A stretch of 8,251 nucleotides of DNA from Streptosporangiaceae bacterium (lineage in GTDB: Bacteria > Actinomycetota > Actinomycetes > Streptosporangiales > Streptosporangiaceae): assembly GCA_030045215.1 (NCBI GenBank), contig JASIBJ010000529.1:1-8251 (forward strand), given 5' to 3'. How positions within the stretch are numbered: position 1 is the first letter of the stretch; each line of letters begins with the position of its first letter. The translations under genes and the position numbers were made by a program. Shown piece after piece: positions 1-5,140 of the stretch. The notes below the pieces were generated by a model. It saw nothing but the letters and a program-made list of their open reading frames with translations, was not told where the DNA came from and did no database searches.

Positions 1-778
1 GGTGCCGCCGGCAGCGCAGCACGAACAGCCAGAGGACGACGCAAGCGCCCGCCAGCACGCCGATCGTGGCCGCCGATCCCCATCCCCAGGCGCCGCCTCG
101 CACCAGGCCGAGGGTCAGTCCGCCGACACCCGCCGTCACCAGCAGCGCGGACAACTCGTCCGGCCGCGGCCCCGGATGGCCGGGCACGTCAGGCAGCTGC
201 CGCCAGCCGATTATGAGCGCGGCCAGGCCGATCGGGACGTTCACGAAGAACACCAGGCGCCAGCTCGCGGCGACCAGCAGCCCGCCGATCACCGGGCCGA
301 GGGCGGCAGCCATGCCTCCGGTCGCGGTCCAGGCCCGGACCGCGCCACCACGCCTTTCGGGCGGGTAGCTGGCCAGGACCAGGCCGAGCGAGGTGGGCGT
401 GAGCAACGCGGCCCCGGCCGCCTGCACCAGCCGGAAGGCAATGAGCATCGGCACGCTGGCCGCCAGCCCGCAGGCCGCGGACCTGGCCGTGAAGATCGCC
501 ACACCGAGCAGAAAGCCGTTCTTGCGGTTCCGCTGATCGGCCAGCCGGCCGGCCAGCACGAGCAAGGCGGCGTAGATGATCGCGTACCCGTTCAGCACCC
601 AGGACAGCGTGCCCAGGCTGGGCTCGCGCAGGTCGGACGCGATCTGCGGCAGGGCCACGTTCACGATGAACAGATCCAGGCTGGCCATGACGACGCCGGC
701 GCAGACGATGACGAGAACCCGGCGGGACCCCTCGTTCCCCGCCGTAAGAGGTTTGGCAGGCTGGCTTAGCAAACTCAT
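1..778 (-). CDS. DHA2-type MFS drug exporter, N-terminal part (runs off the left edge)
   Basis: This is the first 259 residues of a proton-driven multidrug exporter of the major facilitator superfamily, acting in the cytoplasmic membrane; the C-terminal half lies outside the window. Seen: a first membrane helix at about residues 21-43 carrying LDLFIVNVALP (motif D1 type), a loop 2-3 motif GRLADQRNRKNGF at 77-89 that is a loose form of MFS motif A, a loop R-x-V-Q segment near 116-119, and GPVIGGLLVAASWRLVFFVN at 161-180 (motif C type). The order and spacing fit the 14-helix DHA2 family. The ATG at 776-778 is chosen because protein similarity begins soon after it and a TAnnnT promoter element lies 6 bases upstream; there is no good ribosome binding site. 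It is transcribed away from the HxlR regulator at 833, which probably controls it. The substrate cannot be told. Confidence 0.9.
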   Translation of the reverse strand, partial: MSLLSQPAKPLTAGNEGSRRVLVIVCAGVVMASLDLFIVNVALPQIASDLREPSLGTLSWVLNGYAIIYAALLVLAGRLADQRNRKNGFLLGVAIFTARSAACGLAASVPMLIAFRLVQAAGAALLTPTSLGLVLASYPPERRGGAVRAWTATGGMAAALGPVIGGLLVAASWRLVFFVNVPIGLAALIIGWRQLPDVPGHPGPRPDELSALLVTAGVGGLTLGLVRGGAWGWGSAATIGVLAGACVVLWLFVLRCRRH

Positions 779-804
779 AGCCAGACCTTACGTTGCTGGC
801 TTAG
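760..804. repeat. 10-bp direct repeat, candidate regulator site
   Basis: GCTGGCTTAG occurs at 760-769 and again at 795-804, 35 bp apart. The second copy lies between the two divergent -10 elements; the first lies inside the opening codons of the MFS gene. A regulator bound at both could repress both genes. HxlR operators are usually partial palindromes, so this is only a candidate. Confidence 0.3.
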
Positions 805-814
805 GCTTACTCAA
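785..814 (-). promoter_or_regulatory. Putative leaderless promoter of the left MFS gene
   Basis: On the minus strand a TTGAGT hexamer (809-814) lies 18 bases before TAAGGT (785-790). TAAGGT fits the actinobacterial -10 pattern TAnnnT and ends 6 bases before the ATG, so transcription would begin at or next to the start codon and give a leaderless mRNA. This agrees with the lack of a Shine-Dalgarno sequence. The assignment is inferred from pattern only. Confidence 0.45.
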
Positions 815-820
815 GTCAGA

Positions 821-826
821 TAGGGT
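821..826 (+). promoter_or_regulatory. Putative leaderless -10 element of the HxlR gene
   Basis: TAGGGT fits TAnnnT and ends 6 bases before the ATG at 833, the same distance as in the divergent MFS promoter. No clear -35 hexamer is visible at the usual spacing. The following GAAG could instead act as a weak ribosome binding site, so a leadered mRNA is the alternative. Confidence 0.35.
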
Positions 827-832
827 GAAGAA

Positions 833-1354
833 ATGGAATCGTCGTCGCGGGCCGAGCACACCGTGCGGCTCGCCGGGCCGCTGTCGCCCAGGTCAGGCTG
901 GCGGGCTAGCGCCTGCTCGATGGCCCGTGCCCTGGACGTGGTCAGCAGCAAGTCGGCACTGCTCATCCTGCGCGAGGCCTTCTACGGCACGGCCAGGTTC
1001 GATGACTTCGCCGAGCGCGTCGGCATCAGTGAGCCAGTGGTCGCCGCGCGGCTGCGCGAACTCGTGGACGAGGGCCTGCTGGTCCGCGAGCCCTACCGGG
1101 AGCCTGGTCAGCGCACGCGGATGGCCTACCGCCTGACCGACAAGGGAGCCGAACTGCTACCGGTCCTGGTCGCACTCATGCAGTGGGGCGACCGGTGGCT
1201 GCAACCGTCCGGGGCACCGGTGCAACTGCGGCACGCGGATTGCGGCGAGGTCGTCCGGGCAGAACTGCGCTGCACGGCCGGGCACGCCGTCGGCGCGGAC
1301 GAGATCGACCTGACTGTCGGCCCTGGGCGATCCGCCGCGAAGGCTGCGAGCTGA
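833..1354 (+). CDS. HxlR-family winged-helix transcriptional regulator
   Basis: This is a 173-residue DNA-binding protein of the HxlR (MarR-like winged helix) family, normally a dimeric repressor. Seen: CSMARALDVV at 28-37 opens the domain, followed by SALLILREAFYGTARFDDFA (41-60), the recognition-helix region GISEPVVAARLRELVDEGLL (64-83), the wing with REPGQRTRMAYRLTDKG (89-105) and LLPVLVALMQWGDRWL (108-123). The usual G-[DE]-[RK]-W turn after the first helix is replaced by SSKS, as in a common actinobacterial subgroup. The C-terminal extension has H134, C137, C147 and H151, spaced like a small metal-binding knuckle. The ATG at 833 places about 27 residues before the domain and sits 6 bases after a TAnnnT element; ATG 917 would cut into the domain. 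It diverges from the MFS exporter gene, the usual setting for a local efflux repressor. The inducer is unknown. Confidence 0.9.
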   Translation: MESSSRAEHTVRLAGPLSPRSGWRASACSMARALDVVSSKSALLILREAFYGTARFDDFAERVGISEPVVAARLRELVDEGLLVREPYREPGQRTRMAYRLTDKGAELLPVLVALMQWGDRWLQPSGAPVQLRHADCGEVVRAELRCTAGHAVGADEIDLTVGPGRSAAKAAS

Positions 1355-1417
1355 ACTCGGCTGACCTCCGGGTACCCGATGGCTAACCAGTCGCGCCCAG
1401 GGTAGTAGTGCAGCACC

Positions 1418-2446
1418 ATGAGCACGGCAGAAAAGCCGGCCGGAGACGGCCAGCGGCGGGGCAGGGCCGCCGCCCTCATGCAGAAGGCGGATCGGCTCCA
1501 GCGGCACAACCGGGTGCTGTCGGTCGCGGTTGGCACGTATAAGAAGTTCAGCGATGACCAGGCAGGCAACCTGGCCGCGCTGGTCGCATACTACGCATTC
1601 GCCTCGTTCTTCCCGCTCCTGCTCGTGCTGGTCACCGTGCTCGACTTGGTCGTGCGGGACAACACCGCCCTCCGCGACAAGCTGCTGAACTCGGCCCTGA
1701 GCCAGTACCCGGTGATCGGCGCGCAGCTGAAGAGCAGCCTGCACGGACTCACCACGACCGGAATCGCGCTTGTCATCGGCTTGCTGCTGACCTTGTACGG
1801 CGCGCGCGGCGTCGCCAACGCCATCCAGAACGCGATGAACTCGGTCTGGGGCGTGCCGCGGTTCCAGCGCCCGCGCTTCCCGTGGTCACTCGCGCGCAGC
1901 TTCGGCCTGATCGCCGTCCTCGGTCCCGGCCTGATCGTGACCATCACGCTGTCGAGCATTGCCGGGGGCACCGGCCACCTGCACGGATGGCTGGCCCGCG
2001 CCGCCGCCATCGTCGTCTCGCTGGTACTGAACGTCGGCCTGTTCTGGCTCGCCTTCCGCATCGCGACCGCAAAGGAGATCGCGAGCCGCAACCTGCGTCC
2101 GTGCGCGATCATGGCGGCGATCGCGTGGCAGCTCCTGCAGTTGCTCGGCGGCTACTTCGTCGGGCATCAGCTCAAGAGCCACTCCGCCTACGGCGCGTTC
2201 GCCGTCGTGCTCGGGCTGCTGGCCTGGTTCTACTTGCAGGCTCAGCTCACGCTGTACCTGACCGAACTGATCGTGGTCAGGGTACGGCGCCTGTACCCGC
2301 GCAGCCTGGCGCCGCCGCCGCTGACCGACGGTGACATGCGGGCCTACGAGCTGTACGCGCAGGCGGGCCGACGCCGACCGGACATCGAGATTCAGGTAGA
2401 GCACGACCCCGACGGTGCTGATACGCAGGGCGACCGGCGGCAGTAG
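1418..2446 (+). CDS. YihY/BrkB-family inner membrane protein
   Basis: This 342-residue polytopic membrane protein belongs to the YihY/BrkB (formerly 'ribonuclease BN' or 'virulence factor BrkB') family. Seen: a basic N-terminal cytoplasmic segment (1-45), then about six helices near residues 52-78, 112-130, 160-182, 192-215, 228-248 and 256-288. Family signatures include AYYAFASFFPLLLVLV (57-72), a YGARGVANAIQNAMNSVWGV stretch (127-146), the PW-x-L-A-R-S region (155-161) and the final YGAFAVVLGLLAWFYLQAQL (258-277). A hydrophilic acidic and basic tail follows. The family's biochemical role is not settled, and the old RNase BN label was shown to be wrong, so no activity is assigned. The start has only a weak AGGG about 15 bases upstream; a poor CTGACC/TAACCA promoter pair is possible at 1361-1389. 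It lies 63 bases after the HxlR gene and 70 before the YbjQ-like gene, so co-transcription is possible. Confidence 0.92.
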   Translation: MSTAEKPAGDGQRRGRAAALMQKADRLQRHNRVLSVAVGTYKKFSDDQAGNLAALVAYYAFASFFPLLLVLVTVLDLVVRDNTALRDKLLNSALSQYPVIGAQLKSSLHGLTTTGIALVIGLLLTLYGARGVANAIQNAMNSVWGVPRFQRPRFPWSLARSFGLIAVLGPGLIVTITLSSIAGGTGHLHGWLARAAAIVVSLVLNVGLFWLAFRIATAKEIASRNLRPCAIMAAIAWQLLQLLGGYFVGHQLKSHSAYGAFAVVLGLLAWFYLQAQLTLYLTELIVVRVRRLYPRSLAPPPLTDGDMRAYELYAQAGRRRPDIEIQVEHDPDGADTQGDRRQ

Positions 2447-2483
2447 GCTGCTCTGTGGCCGAAGCATGCCAAAAGGGGCAGCC
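2446..2483 (+). terminator. Imperfect hairpin after the YihY gene
   Basis: GGCTGC (2446-2451) can pair with GCAGCC (2478-2483), and inside it TGGC (2456-2459) with GCCA (2468-2471), separated by internal loops of 4 and 6 bases. It begins on the last base of the YihY stop codon. No T-run follows, so it could be a weak terminator, a processing stem or chance in GC-rich DNA. Confidence 0.25.
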
Positions 2484-2504
2484 GCGTGCGCGTGCCGGCC
2501 CATC

Positions 2505-2511
2505 GAAGGAG
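2505..2511 (+). promoter_or_regulatory. Ribosome binding site that fixes the YbjQ-like start
   Basis: GAAGGAG lies 5 bases before ATG 2517. This strong site decides the start against an in-frame ATG at 2415, which would add 34 residues overlapping the 3' end of the YihY gene. Confidence 0.8.
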
Positions 2512-2516
2512 ACGTC

Positions 2517-3365
2517 ATGCCGATCTTTTCCTCCTCATCCGATCAGTCCACGGCCACGTGGGAGCCGCAGGCCGCCGACACCCGGCTCGCGCATACAGCC
2601 GGCGCCGACCCGGCCGGCGTTTTCACCTCAGACCTGTCGGTGTCCGAGTACGTGCTGCTGGGCGAAGCTGGATTCGAGCCGCTCGGGTTCGTCGTCGGGT
2701 CCTCGATTTACCACGTGGGCCTCCAGATCGGGCGCTGGAACCAGAACCAGGAACTGCAGGTCCTGACCCAGGCGATGTACAACGCCAGGGAACTGGCGAT
2801 GGCCAGGATGAGGGCCGAGGCCGACCACCTGGGCGCGGACGGCATTGTGGGCGTGCAGTTGCGGATGCAGATGTACGCCTGGGGCCAGGGCTGCCTGGAG
2901 TTCGTGGCGACCGGGACCGGCGTCCGGCACCTGACTGGCCAGGGCGGGCACCGGGCGCCGGACGGCCGCGCGTTTACTTCCGACCTGTCCGCGCAGGACT
3001 TCTTCCGGCTGCTGGCGGCCGGCGCGGTCCCGGTCGCGTTCGTGCTCGGCACGTGCGTCTATCACATCGCGCACCAGGGCGTGATGCAGTCGCTTAAGCA
3101 GGCGGGCCAGAACCAGGAGATGATGCAGTTCACCCAGGGCGTCTATGAGGCGCGCGAACTAGCCCTCACCCGGATGCAGGCCGAGGCAGCGCAGGCGCAG
3201 GCCTCCGGCATCGTCGGCGTCACCGTTGAGGTCAAGAACCACGTCTGGGGCGAGCACGCGACCGAGTTCCTCGCCACCGGCACAGCGGTGCGGCGGCTCG
3301 CCGAGGAACACCGTTTGCCGGAGACCTCGCCGAAGCCGACCTTCACGCTGGGCCTGGACAGCTAG
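2517..3365 (+). CDS. Tandem YbjQ-like (heavy-metal-binding domain) protein
   Basis: This 282-residue, probably cytoplasmic protein carries two copies of a YbjQ/DUF74-like domain, annotated in databases as 'heavy-metal-binding domain'; its biochemical role is poorly defined. Copy 1 spans about 36-138 and copy 2 about 153-261. Both open with FTSDLS, continue with a G-x-x-P-x-x-F-V-x-G segment and YH, then QNQE, a helix of the form Y-x-A-R-E-L-A-x-x-R-M-x-A-E-A, I-V-G-V and a closing W-G-x...E-F-x-A-T-G-T-x-V-R strand. E. coli YbjQ is a single domain of about 107 residues, so this is an internal duplication. The first about 35 residues are Ser/Thr/Ala-rich and look disordered. No signal peptide or membrane helix is seen. 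Cysteines are few (C126, C180), so metal binding should not be assumed. The gene is 70 bases downstream of the YihY gene and convergent with the MFS gene at 3473. Confidence 0.88.
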   Translation: MPIFSSSSDQSTATWEPQAADTRLAHTAGADPAGVFTSDLSVSEYVLLGEAGFEPLGFVVGSSIYHVGLQIGRWNQNQELQVLTQAMYNARELAMARMRAEADHLGADGIVGVQLRMQMYAWGQGCLEFVATGTGVRHLTGQGGHRAPDGRAFTSDLSAQDFFRLLAAGAVPVAFVLGTCVYHIAHQGVMQSLKQAGQNQEMMQFTQGVYEARELALTRMQAEAAQAQASGIVGVTVEVKNHVWGEHATEFLATGTAVRRLAEEHRLPETSPKPTFTLGLDS

Positions 3366-3366
3366 C

Positions 3367-3506
3367 CGAGCGGACGCGGCGTGGCTGCCGAGATGGGCTC
3401 CGCGCCGCGTGGCTGATTAGCTGGGCTCCGCGCCGCGTGGCCTGTTAGCTGGGCTCCGCGCCGCGTGGCTGATTAGCTGGGCTCCGCGCCGCTTGGCTGC
3501 TCAGCC
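3367..3506. repeat. 28-bp tandem repeat array at a convergent gene junction
   Basis: Five consecutive 28-bp units occupy 3367-3394 (degenerate), 3395-3422, 3423-3450, 3451-3478 and 3479-3506. Units two and four in this list are identical; 3423-3450 differs at three positions and 3479-3506 at four. The core is GGGCTCCGCGCCGCGTGGCT followed by GATTAGCT. There are no spacers, so it is not a CRISPR. The last unit and part of the previous one encode the C-terminus and stop codon of the minus-strand MFS gene; the rest fills the gap after the YbjQ-like gene. Each unit could form only a weak GGCT/AGCT stem. Likely origin is replication slippage; a role at the convergent 3' ends is speculative. Confidence 0.92.
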
Positions 3507-5005
3507 GGCTCGAGTGGCGGCGCGCCGACGGTGCAGTTCACTCGGCACTCAGGCATCGCCGGCTGCCGCCCTGCTGGCCGCAGCACGTCGTTGTCGGTGA
3601 GGACGGCCGCCAGCACCGCTGCCACCGCAAGCACCAGGGCGCATCCGGCCATCGCGAGATCAAACCCATGATTGAAACGGGACGGCTCGTGATAACTCGC
3701 GGCCCCGAGACCCACGGCCGCCGGCAGCGCGGCAACTGCTACGAGCCCGGCTGCCCGCGCGACGGCGTTGTTCACCCCGCTGGCCACGCCGGCGTGCCGG
3801 ACGTCGGCACTGGCCAGGACCGTCGCCGTCAGCGGGGCGACGGTCAGCGACAGGCCAAGGCCGAAGACCACCACGGCGGGCAGCACGTCGGACACGTAGC
3901 TGGCGTGCGGGCCGATCCTGGTCGTCAGCGCCATCCCGATCGCGCAGCCGCCGATGCCGATGGTCAGCGGCCAGCGCGGCCCTACCCGCTGCGCCAGCGT
4001 CCCGGCTCGCGCGGACAGGCCGAGCATGAGCAGCGTCACCGGCAGGAGCGACGAGCCCGCCGCCAGTGGCGAGAAGCCCGAGACCACTTGCAACTGCAGT
4101 ACGAGCAGGAACAGCAGCCCGCCGAATGCGCCGTAGACCAGGAACGTGATCACGTTGATGGAGGTGAACTCGCGCGACGCGAACACGTCGGTCGGCAGCA
4201 TCGGCGCGACGCGGCCTGGCACCCTCGTCCGACGGCGCTCGAGCATGACGAAAGCGGCGCTGGCGATCACCCCGCCCAGGCCGGCCAGCACCGGGCCGAC
4301 CGGTTTCCCTGACGTCTCCGGGGCCTGAATGAGCGCGTAGGTGATGCCGCCCAGCGCCAGCGCGCCCAGCGCCGCTCCCGCGACGTCGAAGCCGCCATGT
4401 ACCGAGAGGTCCCTGGTCTCGGGCACGTGCCGTACCGTGACCGCGATGACGGCGACGGCGAGCGGCAGGTTCAGCAGGAATACCCAGCGCCAGCCGGCGG
4501 TCTGCACCAGCCAGCCGCCGAGAATCGGCCCGATGGCGGACGCTACGCCGCCGAGGCCGGACCAGGCGCCGACCGCGCGCGGGCGGTCATCGGACGTGAA
4601 CGTCGCCTGAATGATCGCTAGCGAACCGGGCGTCAGCAGCGCCCCGCCAATGCCCTGCAGTACGCGGGCGCCGATGAGCACGCCGATGTCCGGCGCGCCG
4701 CCGCACACCGCAGAAGACAGCGCGAACCAGATCACGCCAATCAGGAAGACGCGACGTCGTCCGAGTCGGTCGCCGAGCGAGCCGCCGAGCAGGATCAGGC
4801 CGGCCAGGGTCAGCGTGTAGGCGGTGATTGTCCATTGCAGGTCCGCCAGTGAGGCGTTCAGGTGCCTGCCGATCGTGGGCAGGGCGACGTTGACCACCGT
4901 CGAGTCCAGCAAGACCATGCTGGAGCCCAGAACCGTTGCCAGCAGCACCCAGCGGCCCTGGCTACTTTTCAGGCGCAGACTGGCTTCCGGGCTCTCGGCG
5001 GTCAT
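3473..5005 (-). CDS. DHA2-type 14-helix MFS exporter
   Basis: This complete 510-residue protein is a proton antiporter of the DHA2 (14-helix) major facilitator family, the group of EmrB- and QacA-like drug exporters. Seen: LDSTVVNVALP at 33-43 (motif D1), GGSLGDRLGRRRVF at 74-87 (motif A), ARVLQGIGGALLTPGS at 113-128 (motif B type), and GPILGGWLVQTAGWRWVFLL at 159-178 (motif C type). A second half with about six further helices follows (about 280-470). Helix count and length match the family. After the last helix there is a hydrophilic tail with CRVNC and APPLEP at 487-500; its last residues are encoded by the 28-bp repeat array. The ATG at 5003-5005 has no good ribosome binding site, but similarity starts at about residue 17, so little could be lost. 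It lies 135 bases downstream of the aquaporin gene on the same strand. Substrate unknown; it differs clearly from the left-edge exporter. Confidence 0.93.
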   Translation of the reverse strand: MTAESPEASLRLKSSQGRWVLLATVLGSSMVLLDSTVVNVALPTIGRHLNASLADLQWTITAYTLTLAGLILLGGSLGDRLGRRRVFLIGVIWFALSSAVCGGAPDIGVLIGARVLQGIGGALLTPGSLAIIQATFTSDDRPRAVGAWSGLGGVASAIGPILGGWLVQTAGWRWVFLLNLPLAVAVIAVTVRHVPETRDLSVHGGFDVAGAALGALALGGITYALIQAPETSGKPVGPVLAGLGGVIASAAFVMLERRRTRVPGRVAPMLPTDVFASREFTSINVITFLVYGAFGGLLFLLVLQLQVVSGFSPLAAGSSLLPVTLLMLGLSARAGTLAQRVGPRWPLTIGIGGCAIGMALTTRIGPHASYVSDVLPAVVVFGLGLSLTVAPLTATVLASADVRHAGVASGVNNAVARAAGLVAVAALPAAVGLGAASYHEPSRFNHGFDLAMAGCALVLAVAAVLAAVLTDNDVLRPAGRQPAMPECRVNCTVGAPPLEPAEQPSGAEPS

Positions 5006-5044
5006 CTCGCGATCGTCTCATCGGGCGCGCGGAGGGCGCCAATC

Positions 5045-5072
5045 CGCGGGTGGCCGCATTCACCACCGCGCG
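5045..5072 (-). terminator. GC-rich hairpin between the aquaporin and MFS genes
   Basis: CGCGGGTGG (5045-5053) pairs with CCACC (5063-5067) and CGCG (5069-5072), giving a 9-bp stem with one bulged base (5068) and a 9-base loop. It lies about 69 bases past the aquaporin stop. There is no T-run, so it may be a weak or non-canonical actinobacterial terminator, which would leave the MFS gene needing its own promoter. The remainder of 5006-5140 shows nothing else clear apart from a 4-bp CCGC/GCGG stem at 5103-5114. Confidence 0.35.
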
Positions 5073-5140
5073 CCTGCAGATCACCAGCGCGTGACAGCGA
5101 CGCCGCGAGCGCGGTTGCGCCCGCGAACGGCCCTGCAGTG

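Noticed and set aside
2..769. Long plus-strand open frame opposite the left edge (255 codons)
   Set aside because: It is antisense to the MFS gene. The minus strand reads a well-formed exporter with family motifs, whereas this frame gives Arg/Gly/His/Gln-rich sequence without any domain.
2415..2516. Longer start for the YbjQ-like gene at ATG 2415
   Set aside because: It overlaps the YihY 3' end, has no ribosome binding site and adds sequence unlike the domain, while GAAGGAG sits 5 bases before ATG 2517.
3367..3506. CRISPR array
   Set aside because: The 28-bp units abut directly with no unique spacers, and no cas genes are present.
3668..4312. Plus-strand open frame antisense to the second MFS gene (214 codons)
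   Set aside because: The minus strand encodes a complete 14-helix exporter here; this frame is Arg/Gln/His-rich and has no domain.
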